The notes under the pieces are model-generated. The model had not been told where the DNA came from. It was given only the letters and a program-made list of their open reading frames with translations, and did not search any database. DNA of 49,149 bases, from positions 1 to 49,149 of the forward strand of contig JACQCA010000031.1 of the NCBI GenBank assembly GCA_016201865.1, in the 5' to 3' direction. Position 1 is the first letter of the stretch. Every line of letters begins with the position of its first letter. Source of the stretch: Nitrospirota bacterium. GTDB taxonomy: Bacteria > Nitrospirota > Nitrospiria > JACQBZ01. Both the position numbers and the translations under genes were made by a program. This document shows positions 26,742 to 34,322 of the stretch, piece after piece.

Positions 26742-27056
26742 CTACTGAAGCCACCCCAGGATATGATCCTCGCGCGCCAAGATCAGTTCTTCCCCATCCA
26801 GCTCCACCTTGGTGACGCCGTACTTTTCGTACAGAACACGGTCGCCCGGTTTGACGACCGTCGGAACAAACTTCTTCTCGATCACCTTTCCCTTTTTATC
26901 GCGTTCCTCTTTGTAACGCCCCTTTCCGACGGCCAAGACCTCCCCGGCCTGCGGTTTTTCTTTGGCCGCGTCCGGGATGATGATTCCGCCGGAGGTTTTC
27001 TCTGCCTCTTCTTTAGGCCGGATTAGAGCCCAGTCCTGCAATGGTCGAATCTTCAT
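26742..27056 (-). CDS. groS: Co-chaperonin GroES, without adjacent groEL
   Basis: 104 residues. The mobile loop EEAEKTSGGIIIPDAAKEKP and the ending DGEELILAREDHILGWLQ are canonical. It differs by a charged insertion, GRYKEERDKKGKVIEKKF, before PTVVKPGDRVLYEKYG. It caps the GroEL folding chamber. No groEL follows; an unknown gene and an ABC exporter do. The ATG overlaps the upstream cupredoxin stop (ATGA) and is preceded by three tandem GGAGGTGA ribosome-binding sites. Confidence 0.92.
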   Translation of the reverse strand: MKIRPLQDWALIRPKEEAEKTSGGIIIPDAAKEKPQAGEVLAVGKGRYKEERDKKGKVIEKKFVPTVVKPGDRVLYEKYGVTKVELDGEELILAREDHILGWLQ

Positions 27057-27514
27057 TTTTCTTTCACCTCCTTTTCTTTCACCTCCTTTTCTTTCACCTC
27101 CAATGTTCCCTTCATTCCTTTTTCCTCATGGCTTTTGAAAAAGAGCAGTTTCTTGTCGCAGTAGAATTTCGCTTTCCCCGGATGGGTCGGCGTAAAACGA
27201 ACCGTCACGGTCTTGCCGGCCGGAACGTTCTGGTTGATCTCCACGCCGAGCTCGGGCGCCTTGATCACAAAATTATGCGGCACGATGACCGTCACGCTTT
27301 TGAGCGTCAGCTCGACCGGATGATCCACCGTCACGATCAGATCGGCCGGCGTATACGAATAGCTGTCCACCGCCAGCTCGGCGCGGAGAATGCCGTTCTC
27401 GGAAGGCTTCAGCACGAGCGGTTCGGCTGAATCGGCCGGGGCGATGATGACCCAGGACAACAGGACGAATAAAATCCAGGGCTTTAATACGTTATGCATC
27501 GGTCCATTCCACAT
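27053..27514 (-). CDS. Exported cupredoxin-like protein with KE-repeat tail
   Basis: 153 residues with a signal peptide (WILFVLLSWVIIAPADSA). A cupredoxin fold follows. HNFVIKAPELGVEI supplies the first histidine, and FTPTHPGKAKFYCDKKLLFFKSHEEKGMKGTLEV the Cys and His ligands of a type 1 copper-like site. The last residues are a VKEKE repeat, encoded by a 15-bp tandem repeat that also provides the groES ribosome-binding sites. The ATG at 27514 directly abuts the upstream stop; MHNVLKP at 27499 is an alternative start. Likely periplasmic electron transfer or copper binding. Confidence 0.78.
   Translation of the reverse strand: MWNGPMHNVLKPWILFVLLSWVIIAPADSAEPLVLKPSENGILRAELAVDSYSYTPADLIVTVDHPVELTLKSVTVIVPHNFVIKAPELGVEINQNVPAGKTVTVRFTPTHPGKAKFYCDKKLLFFKSHEEKGMKGTLEVKEKEVKEKEVKEK
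27061..27101 (-). repeat. 15-bp tandem repeat, 2.7 copies, doubling as ribosome-binding sites
   Basis: Units CTTTCACCTCCTTTT at 27061-27075 and 27076-27090 plus a partial copy to 27101. On the minus strand each unit carries GGAGGTGAAAG. It encodes VKEKE in the cupredoxin tail and places three ideal Shine-Dalgarno sequences before groES, the last 7 nt from its ATG. Confidence 0.88.
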
Positions 27515-27844
27515 TCAGGGCGCGGACCAGATGACTTTTCCGTTCTTATCGATCAGAACCAACCTCGGATCGTCGGTCTGGAGATTCAAACTGGTATTCG
27601 GAATGCCGTCCTTGTCATACGCAAAAAACCCCGGCCTCCCGTTGGGCCAAAGGCCTAACTTGGCACGCGTCCTTCCGTCCGAATCCACGAGAAGAAACTT
27701 TTCGGCCGCGATCACTTTTTCATGCGGGATCGTCTTCTGGGCCCAGGCCGGTTCACCCATAAAAAATCGCCCGGAGACTGCGCCGCCGATCATGCCGGCC
27801 GTCGCGGTCAACATCAACATGAGGAGATACTGTCCCCTGCTCAT
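27515..27844 (-). CDS. Small exported protein with NGRPG-type repeat domain
   Basis: 109 residues from the ATG at 27844, with GGAGGGAG 7 nt upstream; a GTG at 27871 overlaps the TPR gene stop. One N-terminal membrane segment (YLLMLMLTATAGMIGGAVSG). The exported part has two related units, VDSDGRTRAKLGLWPNGRPG and DKDGIPNTSLNLQTDDPRLV, ending IDKNGKVIW. This DxxGxxRAxLG repeat occurs in surface proteins of unknown function. It lies between the TPR lipoprotein and cupredoxin genes in one operon. Confidence 0.65.
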   Translation of the reverse strand: MSRGQYLLMLMLTATAGMIGGAVSGRFFMGEPAWAQKTIPHEKVIAAEKFLLVDSDGRTRAKLGLWPNGRPGFFAYDKDGIPNTSLNLQTDDPRLVLIDKNGKVIWSAP

Positions 27845-27867
27845 CGTTAAGCTCCCTCCGTCAACCG

Positions 27868-28515
27868 TCACAGCTTTGCCAGTTCGCCCTTGACCTGTTG
27901 CGTTAGCGGGTGTTCCGGATGCGACTGCGTCAAACGGGTCCAGGCCTGCTTCGCCCCGGCCGCGTTTCCCTTGGACTGGAGCAGGATAAGCCCCTTGTTG
28001 TAAAGGGCCTCGGGAGAATTTTTTTGTATCGCCAGTATCTGGTCGAGTTGCTTGATCGCCTCATCCGGCTTCTGCATGAAGATAAGGCAGTTGGAAAGGC
28101 TCAAACGGGCATTGATATTTTTGGGATCCGCTTTCAAGGCCCGTTCGTAATAGCCCTGCGAGGCTTCGAATCGCTGAATCATGAAGTTCGCATCCCCAAG
28201 ACTGATCAAGGACGGGACGTCGTTCGGTTCTTTTTCGATTTTCTTTTTACTGGCCTGAATGGACTCCATCGAAAAGCCGCCGGGATTCTGCTGCACCATA
28301 TACAGCGACAGTTGTTGCGGCTGCGGCGGCTCCGGCGGAGTCATCGGTGAAACGGCCTGCGGCATGGCCAGGGGCTCCGCCTGAGGTGGAGGCGTATTGG
28401 CCGGAGCGGACGGCGCGGGCGGGCTGTTCTGAGTACAGCCGATCAGCAGGACCCCCGACAGGGTTAGATGGGACAGGTAAAAGATCGGGCGCGTTCGCCG
28501 GAATACCTTTTTCAT
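27868..28515 (-). CDS. TPR-repeat lipoprotein
   Basis: 215 residues from MKKVFRRTRP, with AAAAAGGAG 6 nt upstream; the frame's extension to 29046 antisense to tatD is spurious. The signal ends SGVLLIGCTQ, a lipobox. A Pro-rich linker (residues about 32-70) precedes three or four TPR units, for example EASQGYYERALKADPKNINA and DEAIKQLDQILAIQKNSPEA. Probably a periplasmic or outer-membrane scaffold. First gene of the minus operon running to the ABC exporter. Confidence 0.82.
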   Translation of the reverse strand: MKKVFRRTRPIFYLSHLTLSGVLLIGCTQNSPPAPSAPANTPPPQAEPLAMPQAVSPMTPPEPPQPQQLSLYMVQQNPGGFSMESIQASKKKIEKEPNDVPSLISLGDANFMIQRFEASQGYYERALKADPKNINARLSLSNCLIFMQKPDEAIKQLDQILAIQKNSPEALYNKGLILLQSKGNAAGAKQAWTRLTQSHPEHPLTQQVKGELAKL

Positions 28516-28552
28516 TGCAATCTCCTTTTTGTAAATGGATAAGAGGGGATTG

Positions 28553-28581
28553 AAGATACCAGTTTCACGCAAAAAATTCAA
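28553..28581 (-). promoter_or_regulatory. Promoter of the TPR lipoprotein operon
   Basis: Minus strand TTGAAT (28581-28576), a 17-nt spacer and TATCTT (28558-28553). It lies back to back with the tatD promoter, 12 nt apart. Confidence 0.55.
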
Positions 28582-28592
28582 GACAAGTTTAC

Positions 28593-28621
28593 TTGAAAAA
28601 CGGCCCCGCCTAAAGTACAAT
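28593..28621 (+). promoter_or_regulatory. Promoter of the tatD-kinase operon
   Basis: TTGAAA (28593-28598), a 17-nt spacer and TACAAT (28616-28621), about 40 nt before the tatD start. Confidence 0.6.
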
Positions 28622-28661
28622 ACAGGCCGATGAAAAAAGGCCATACGCAAGAGGCGCGACC

Positions 28662-29432
28662 TTGATCGACAGCCATACCCACCTTTACGATCCGATCTTC
28701 GACGCCGACCGCGAGGGGGTTTTGGGCCGGGCGCGGGAAACCGGCGTTCAGTCCATGATCGCCGTCGGATGCGATCTCGAGACCAGCCGCCGCGCCGTTG
28801 AACTGGCCGATCGCCACGACGAGCTCCATGCCACGATCGGCGTCCATCCGCACGAGGCGAAAGATGCGGACGACGCCGTCTTGAGCGAACTTGAAAATTT
28901 GGCCGCGCATCCCAAGGTCGTGGGCTACGGCGAAATCGGCCTGGACTATTACTACCTCCATTCTTCGAAGGAAACACAACAGCGGCTGTTTCGGACCCAG
29001 ATCGGAACGGCCAAGCGGCTGTGTTTGCCGATCGTGATTCATTCACGCGACGCGAAGTCCGACACGCTGGCCATTCTCAAAGAAGAGGGCGCCGACGCGG
29101 TCGGCGGAGTGATGCATTGTTTCACGGGCGATCTGGAAATGGCGCAGGCCGCAATCGATCTGAATTTCCATATTTCGTTTTCGGGTGTCCTGACCTTCGC
29201 GAACGCGCGCGCGCTTCGCGAGACGGCCCGTCGGATTCCGTTGGAGCGGATCCTGGTCGAGACCGATTGCCCTTATCTGGCTCCCGTTCCCCATCGCGGC
29301 CGACGGAACGAACCGGCTTACGTCCGGCATACGGTCTCGGCACTGGCCGAACTGCATCCTTCAATGTCCATGGACGACATGATCCGGACCACGGCCTCAA
29401 ACACGGCCCGATTGTTTCGGCTGAAACCATGA
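28662..29432 (+). CDS. tatD: TatD-family metal-dependent hydrolase (DNase)
   Basis: 256 residues starting with TTG. IDSHTHLYDPIFDADRE gives the first metal histidines, YGEIGLDYYY the bridging glutamate, VIHSRDAK and MHCFTGD further histidines, and ILVETDCPYLAPVPHRGRRNEP the last aspartate and the family signature. TatD proteins are 3'-5' nucleases acting in DNA repair and D-aminoacyl-tRNA metabolism. Its stop overlaps the kinase ATG by 2 nt (ATGA), so the two genes are coupled. Confidence 0.94.
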   Translation: MIDSHTHLYDPIFDADREGVLGRARETGVQSMIAVGCDLETSRRAVELADRHDELHATIGVHPHEAKDADDAVLSELENLAAHPKVVGYGEIGLDYYYLHSSKETQQRLFRTQIGTAKRLCLPIVIHSRDAKSDTLAILKEEGADAVGGVMHCFTGDLEMAQAAIDLNFHISFSGVLTFANARALRETARRIPLERILVETDCPYLAPVPHRGRRNEPAYVRHTVSALAELHPSMSMDDMIRTTASNTARLFRLKP

Positions 29433-31324
29433 ATCAACCGGCCCATTTCGGAAAATACCTGCTGATCGACAAGGTCGGAACGGGCGGCATGGCCGAGCTG
29501 TTCATGGCCAAGCAGACCGGTCTCAAAGGCTTCGAGAAGGTCATGGCGATCAAACGGATCCTCCCCCATCTCACCGAAGACGCCGAGTTCGTTTCGATGT
29601 TCATCAACGAGGCCAAGCTGGCGGCGCTGTTGTCCCACCAGAACATCGTCCAGATCTTCGATCTCGGCCATATCGAAAACGCCTACTTCATCGCAATGGA
29701 ATACGTCATGGGCAAGGACCTGCGGACGATTCTCCAGCGGGCCAAGGCCGCAAACCAGCCGATGTCGGTCAGCCATGCCTCGTCGATCGTCAGCAAGGTC
29801 TGCGCCGGGCTGGATTATGCCCACCGCAAAAAGGACCTGACCGGCCGCGACCTGAATATCGTTCACCGCGACATCAGCCCCCAGAACATCCTGGTCTCCT
29901 ACGAGGGCGAGGTGAAGCTGGTCGATTTCGGAATCGCAAAGGCCGCCGGCCAGAGTTCCGAAACGCGCACCGGCATCCTCAAGGGAAAGCTTTCCTACAT
30001 GGCGCCCGAGCAGGCCCGGGGGAAGCCGGTGGACCGGCGCACCGACATCTTTGCGATCGGGATCGTCCTGTACGAAATTCTGACCGGGCACAAACTGTTC
30101 AAGGGGGACAACGACTTCAACACGCTTGAAAAGGTGCGGGAGGCCAAGGTCGAACCTCCGCCGACGACGCTCAACCGAGAGGTGTCGCCGGAGCTCGAGG
30201 CGATCATCCTGAAGGCCCTGGCCCGTGAACCCGAAGACCGTTTTCAATCGGCGGCCGAGCTCCAGAGCGCGCTTGAAGACCATATGTCCCGGATGGGATA
30301 TGACTTCAGCACGGTTCGTCTGGCCCAGTATCTCCAAGGCCTGTTTCAGCAGGACATCCGACAGGACGTGGAGCGGTTTCAGATGGCCGTCGGCGCGCTC
30401 GGAACGACCGTCGCGGTCGGCGCCGCCGATCAAAGCACCCTCATCCGTCGTCGCCCGTCTCCGGATGCGGCTCTGCCCCAACCGTCCCGTCGGATCCGTA
30501 CGCCCGTGCCGCCCCGACCGACTGAGCGGGGACCGTCAGCGTTTCGGATCATGATCTTAACCGTCCTGCTCCTGATGGGATCGGCGACGCTGCTCTCGAT
30601 GATCAATCCGCCTTTCTTAACGATGTGGCGCGACGCCTCGCCCGAGATTCATGCCGCCGCGCTGCGCCTGTCCCAATGGCCCGCATGGGTCCTGGAGCAG
30701 GCCATCGGTCTCCTTCAAACCGTCTCGAAACCGTCCAGGCCCTCCTCCTCTCCCTCCGGCAAGCCGCCGACGGCATCCGTCGAAACCTCGCCGCCGGCCG
30801 CTTCGCCCCAACCTCCGGTTGAGACCGGCCGGTCCGGGTCTTCGGCCGCGGCCGGAACCGCTTCGTTGGAGCCGCCGCCCGGACCGATTGAACTCACCGA
30901 CGAACCGGACCGGAAAATACCGGCGGCCGAAAGAGAAGGCATGCGGGCGATGCTCAAAGAGGCCAGAACGGCCTACGACGAACGGCGATTGGATGACGTG
31001 GAACATATCCTCCGCCGGATTATTGATCGAGATCCCGGAGTCCCGTTCGTCTACCATCTCCTCGGAACGGTCGGTCTGGAACGATCCGATCCGGACGGGG
31101 CCGCTCGAATTTTTGAAGAGGCCTCGCGAAAATTTCCGGGTGACTCCCTCTTGCATTACGATCTCGGTTTTTTGTATTTTAATCGGGGCGTGGCTTCACT
31201 GGCACGGGATGAACTGAAAAAGGCGCTGCGGTTAAAACCCGACGCGCCGACGGCCGATCGGGCGCGGGCCGTCCTTCAGGAAATCGAACGCTCATCAAGC
31301 GCTCAGAAACCGGCCGGGCCGTGA
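29429..31324 (+). CDS. Membrane Ser/Thr protein kinase with C-terminal TPR domain
   Basis: 631 residues. Residues about 9-285 form a Hanks-type kinase: GTGGMAELF loop (17-25), MAIK with Lys42, HRDISPQN with catalytic Asp148, DFG at 167-169 and APE at 192-194, so it should be active. A Pro-rich juxtamembrane segment precedes one transmembrane helix (about 373-392). A second Pro/Ser-rich linker and TPR units (about 550-625) lie outside. HRDIS instead of HRDLK is typical of deltaproteobacterial-type kinases. Unlike PknB it carries TPR rather than PASTA repeats. It overlaps tatD and leads an FHA gene by 25 nt. Confidence 0.95.
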   Translation: MNQPAHFGKYLLIDKVGTGGMAELFMAKQTGLKGFEKVMAIKRILPHLTEDAEFVSMFINEAKLAALLSHQNIVQIFDLGHIENAYFIAMEYVMGKDLRTILQRAKAANQPMSVSHASSIVSKVCAGLDYAHRKKDLTGRDLNIVHRDISPQNILVSYEGEVKLVDFGIAKAAGQSSETRTGILKGKLSYMAPEQARGKPVDRRTDIFAIGIVLYEILTGHKLFKGDNDFNTLEKVREAKVEPPPTTLNREVSPELEAIILKALAREPEDRFQSAAELQSALEDHMSRMGYDFSTVRLAQYLQGLFQQDIRQDVERFQMAVGALGTTVAVGAADQSTLIRRRPSPDAALPQPSRRIRTPVPPRPTERGPSAFRIMILTVLLLMGSATLLSMINPPFLTMWRDASPEIHAAALRLSQWPAWVLEQAIGLLQTVSKPSRPSSSPSGKPPTASVETSPPAASPQPPVETGRSGSSAAAGTASLEPPPGPIELTDEPDRKIPAAEREGMRAMLKEARTAYDERRLDDVEHILRRIIDRDPGVPFVYHLLGTVGLERSDPDGAARIFEEASRKFPGDSLLHYDLGFLYFNRGVASLARDELKKALRLKPDAPTADRARAVLQEIERSSSAQKPAGP

Positions 31325-31349
31325 GAAGACCGTTGCGCGAATCGAATCC

Positions 31350-31937
31350 ATGAACGTCGCCTGCGAAAATTGTCATACGGTCTACGACCTCCCGGAAGGC
31401 CGGGAGGGGATGGTCGGCTGCCCCTACTGCGAGCATGTGAATCTGCCCAAACGGCCGCGGCCGGCGAAGCCGGCGGCCCCGCTTCCCGAGGAGGATCTCC
31501 TCGACCACAACAAAACCATGCTGGGCCCGATGGACGGGTCGGTCTCGAATGAGACCACGGCCGTTCAACGGGCCGTGGCGGGACGCACGGCCGGTCCGTC
31601 CCAAAATCGGGAGGCGAGCCTGACGGTTCTGGAGGGAAACGAGAAGGGAAAACGGATCGTGCTGACGAAAAGTGAGACCACCTTGGGACGGACACAGGCC
31701 GATCTGATCGTGACCGATCCGGAGGCCTCGCGCCGGCATTGCGTATTACTTCTGTACGGCGACCTGGCGGTGGTAAAGGATATGGACAGCGCCAACGGGA
31801 CGAAGATCAACGACCGCGTCATCAAAGAGGGACTGCTGAAGACCGGAGACAGGCTCCAGATCGGCGCCACCGTCTTCCAATTCCGGTCATCCTCCAAAAA
31901 CGATCCGTCCGCCGGTCCTTCCGGGCGAAATGCGTAG
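31350..31937 (+). CDS. FHA-domain protein with N-terminal zinc ribbon
   Basis: 195 residues. The N-terminus has two Cys pairs, C5-x2-C8 and C24-x2-C27, a small zinc ribbon of the MJ0042 type. After an acidic/Pro linker the FHA domain (about residues 90-185) shows LGRTQADLIVTDPEASRRHC and MDSANGTKINDR, the phosphothreonine-binding Gly-Arg, Ser-x-x-His and Asn-Gly residues. It should read phosphorylation made by the kinase encoded just upstream. The linker contains NKTMLGPMDG, a possible phosphothreonine site. Overlaps the next gene by 8 nt. Confidence 0.9.
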   Translation: MNVACENCHTVYDLPEGREGMVGCPYCEHVNLPKRPRPAKPAAPLPEEDLLDHNKTMLGPMDGSVSNETTAVQRAVAGRTAGPSQNREASLTVLEGNEKGKRIVLTKSETTLGRTQADLIVTDPEASRRHCVLLLYGDLAVVKDMDSANGTKINDRVIKEGLLKTGDRLQIGATVFQFRSSSKNDPSAGPSGRNA

Positions 31938-32799
31938 GATGCCGCGACCGGAACGGTCCGTCCTCCTGATCGTAACGGCGCTCTTCTGCCCGCTGCTCCC
32001 ACTCGGCCTGACGGGCTGTGAGAAGAAACCGGCCGAGATGGTTCGGGTCCCGGCCGGGGAATTTCTGATGGGAACGGACGAGGCGGATGCCGACAACGAA
32101 GCGTTGGAATTCGGACTGCCGCATCCCTGGTATGAAGACGAACATCCGTTGCATCGCGTGAACCTTCCGGCCTTCTATATCGACGCCTATGAAGTGACCA
32201 ACGAAAAGTACAAGCGTTTCGTCGATGCGGTCAAGCGCCCCCTCCCCGACGACTGGATGAACGGAACCTATCCGGAGGGCCAGGCCAGGTTTCCGGTCGC
32301 CTATGTGACCTGGTTCGATGCGGATGAGTACTGCCGGTGGGCCGGAAAACGGCTGCCCACCGAGGAGGAATGGGAGAAGGCCGCGCGCGGACCGGACAGT
32401 TTCAAATATCCCTGGGGAAATCTCTTTAATCCCGCGCCGGCCCATATCTCCAAAGGACCTGTGATGTTCGCCTCGGCCGTCGCGGTGGGACAGTACGAGA
32501 GGGGCAAGAGCCCTTACGGGGCCTACGACATGATCGGCAATGTCTGGGAATGGACGGCCGGCTGGTATCAGCCCTATCCCGGCAATGAGGCTAAAAATGA
32601 AAACTTCGGCCGGGTCTTTCGCGCCACGCGCGGACTTTCCTTTATGGGAATCGGGCATTACCCGCCGGACGCCTACATGAAGGTCGCCGCGATCATCGCC
32701 CGCGCCTCATTCCGTTCTTATGACTATCCCAATTCGCGTCTGACCGATCTCGGCTTCCGATGCGCGCGACCGGCAATGTGGTATGACGTTGTAATGTGA
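31930..32799 (+). CDS. SUMF1/formylglycine-generating-enzyme-fold lipoprotein
   Basis: 289 residues with a signal ending LGLTGCEKK, a lipobox. The rest is one SUMF1 domain: MVRVPAGEFLMGTDEADAD, YIDAYEVTNEKYKRFVDA, VTWFDADEYCRWAGKRLPTEEEWEKAARG, NVWEWTAGWY and a GFRCARP ending. The catalytic cysteine pair of true formylglycine-generating enzymes is not seen in the C-terminal part (RASFRSYDYPNSRLT). It is therefore more likely a binding or sensory domain, as often found beside Ser/Thr kinases. Same operon as kinase and FHA genes. Confidence 0.88.
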   Translation: MRRMPRPERSVLLIVTALFCPLLPLGLTGCEKKPAEMVRVPAGEFLMGTDEADADNEALEFGLPHPWYEDEHPLHRVNLPAFYIDAYEVTNEKYKRFVDAVKRPLPDDWMNGTYPEGQARFPVAYVTWFDADEYCRWAGKRLPTEEEWEKAARGPDSFKYPWGNLFNPAPAHISKGPVMFASAVAVGQYERGKSPYGAYDMIGNVWEWTAGWYQPYPGNEAKNENFGRVFRATRGLSFMGIGHYPPDAYMKVAAIIARASFRSYDYPNSRLTDLGFRCARPAMWYDVVM

Positions 32800-32816
32800 C
32801 ACAGAGGGCCTCACGA

Positions 32817-33932
32817 ATGAAATCGGTCGTTATCGGAATCGCGAGCGGCCTCGCCGTCTCGTGCGGATTGCTGATCCTCTTGGCGCTGTGGCCTCTTGCC
32901 ACCGAAACATTCGTCCCTCCGTATCCTCCGGCCGCCGCGCCCACCGCTCCCATGACAACGGACTCGCCGAAACCGGCCGAAACCAAGGCCGACCGGCCGA
33001 CCCCGGCGCAGCCGATCCCGTTCAAAAATGAGACACCGGCCGCGCCGAAAGGTCCGGACGCCTCCCCAAAAAATAAACCCGCTCGACCTCCGACTCCGGG
33101 GAAACCGGCCGCAAAACCCAATCCCGATTCTGAACCGACGAAAACAGTCCAAACGGTCAGGGAAACCGCTCCTTTGAGCGGTGATTCGGATCGCTCCAAA
33201 CCGGCCGAAACAGCGACGATTGCGCCCGCGCCTTCGCCCGCCCCGCAATTCAGTCCCGATCTGAATGCCGTCAACGCATTGCTGGATAGACTTCGATCCG
33301 CCTACAGCGAGAAAAATCTTACGGCGATCAAGGAGTTGTCTTTTTTATCAGGAGATGACGAAGAACTCCTAAAGAAAATCTTTAATTATTACAAAACCCT
33401 TCAAGTGGATGCCGACGCGTTGAAGACGACGGAGAGCGGGGTGGCGACCGCCGTGGTTATTCGATCGTTGGAAAACGAAAAGGGCAATGTCGTGATTCCG
33501 TCTCCGAAATGGGGAAAACAACCCCTGCTCATCACGCCGCAAAATAATCGCTGGGACCAAGTCCGTTTTCTAAGCAGCCCGTCCGGCGCCTCGATCGATC
33601 TTGCGGCGCCGACCATTCTCCACGCACTCCCCATGTATGCCGCAAGACCGGGCGAGGCGCTCGAGATCTCGGCCACGATTACGGACAACGCGAAGGTGGC
33701 CGCGGCCGCCCTCCGCTTCCGGGCCTCGGGGGACCCGAAGTATGAATCCACGCCGATGTCCGAAGGTCCGGATCATACCTATTCGGCGCGCATCCCGGGT
33801 TCGATGATCAAAGGAAACAACATTGAATATTATATCGAGGCGAGGGATGCGGAGGGGAATCTCTCCATGGAAGGCCGGCCGTCTTCCCCGCTCGCCATCG
33901 CCGTGCTGCCTTCAAAAAACGGCAACGAATAA
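32817..33932 (+). CDS. Pro-rich exported protein with NTF2-like and Ig-like segments
   Basis: 371 residues from the ATG at 32817 with GAGGG 9 nt upstream; an in-frame GTG at 32796 overlapping the previous stop is the alternative. One N-terminal membrane anchor (VVIGIASGLAVSCGLLILLAL). A region of about 100 residues rich in Pro, Lys and Thr would span the periplasm. A domain like SnoaL/NTF2 (VNALLDRLRSAYSEKNLTAI) and an Ig-like domain (MYAARPGEALEISATITDNAK, then NNIEYYIEARDAEGN) follow. Function unknown. Last gene of the kinase operon. Confidence 0.7.
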   Translation: MKSVVIGIASGLAVSCGLLILLALWPLATETFVPPYPPAAAPTAPMTTDSPKPAETKADRPTPAQPIPFKNETPAAPKGPDASPKNKPARPPTPGKPAAKPNPDSEPTKTVQTVRETAPLSGDSDRSKPAETATIAPAPSPAPQFSPDLNAVNALLDRLRSAYSEKNLTAIKELSFLSGDDEELLKKIFNYYKTLQVDADALKTTESGVATAVVIRSLENEKGNVVIPSPKWGKQPLLITPQNNRWDQVRFLSSPSGASIDLAAPTILHALPMYAARPGEALEISATITDNAKVAAAALRFRASGDPKYESTPMSEGPDHTYSARIPGSMIKGNNIEYYIEARDAEGNLSMEGRPSSPLAIAVLPSKNGNE

Positions 33933-33982
33933 ATCCGCACGGCGAGCGAATCAACATAGAGACTTTTTCCGCCTGTTACGGC

Positions 33983-34027
33983 TTGACACGGATCCATAGA
34001 GCCATTATAATGGCTATTATTATAGCC
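33983..34027 (+). promoter_or_regulatory. Toxin-antitoxin promoter with two operator palindromes
   Basis: TTGACA (33983-33988), a 17-nt spacer and TATAAT (34006-34011), a perfect consensus. AGCCATTATAATGGCT (34000-34015) is a 16-bp perfect palindrome covering the -10. GGCTAT-TATT-ATAGCC (34012-34027) follows directly. Both fit autorepression by the antitoxin or the toxin-antitoxin complex. Confidence 0.85.
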
Positions 34028-34043
34028 TGGAGGAGGAACGCCC

Positions 34044-34322
34044 ATGAAACAAGTGGACCAATTTATATCGGTCACGGACGCCAAGAACCGCCTCTTGGAT
34101 CTCATTCGAAGCCTTGCCGAGAAAGATGAAGTGCTGGCGATCACGCGCGGCGGCGTCCCGGCCGCGGTGGTTCTCAGCCCCGATCGATACGAGGGCCTCA
34201 TCGAGACGATCGAGGTGCTCGGCGATTCGCAGGCCATGCAGTCCCTCCGCCGTTCGCTCAAGCAAGCCCGGAAAGGCCGATGGGTGAGCGATGAAAAGGT
34301 CTTTGGAAAAGAGAAGGCGTGA
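34044..34322 (+). CDS. Phd/YefM-family antitoxin
   Basis: 92 residues. FISVTDAKNRLLDLIRSLAEKDEVLAITRGGVPAAVVLSPDRYEGL is the Phd/YefM DNA-binding fold. The C-terminal 35 residues should wrap and neutralise the toxin. GGAGGAGG lies 9 nt before the ATG. Its stop overlaps the toxin start (GTGA). Confidence 0.92.
   Translation: MKQVDQFISVTDAKNRLLDLIRSLAEKDEVLAITRGGVPAAVVLSPDRYEGLIETIEVLGDSQAMQSLRRSLKQARKGRWVSDEKVFGKEKA

Noticed and set aside
27061-27101. CRISPR-like short array
   Set aside because: Units are contiguous 15-mers without spacers; it is a plain tandem repeat in coding sequence.
28516-29046. Minus-strand extension of the TPR lipoprotein frame
   Set aside because: It is antisense to tatD and upstream of a clear ribosome-binding site and signal peptide at 28515.
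29021-29428. Long N-terminal extension of the kinase reading frame
   Set aside because: It overlaps tatD in another frame, is rich in Arg/Gly shadow sequence, and the ATG at 29429 overlapping the tatD stop gives the natural kinase start.
29318-30481. 387-codon minus-strand frame opposite the kinase
   Set aside because: It is the antisense shadow of a high-GC gene; no ribosome-binding site or family motif, while the plus strand has a complete kinase.
31350-33932. Type VI secretion cluster
   Set aside because: Kinase, FHA and SUMF1 genes occur in T6SS loci, but no tube, sheath or membrane-complex gene is present.
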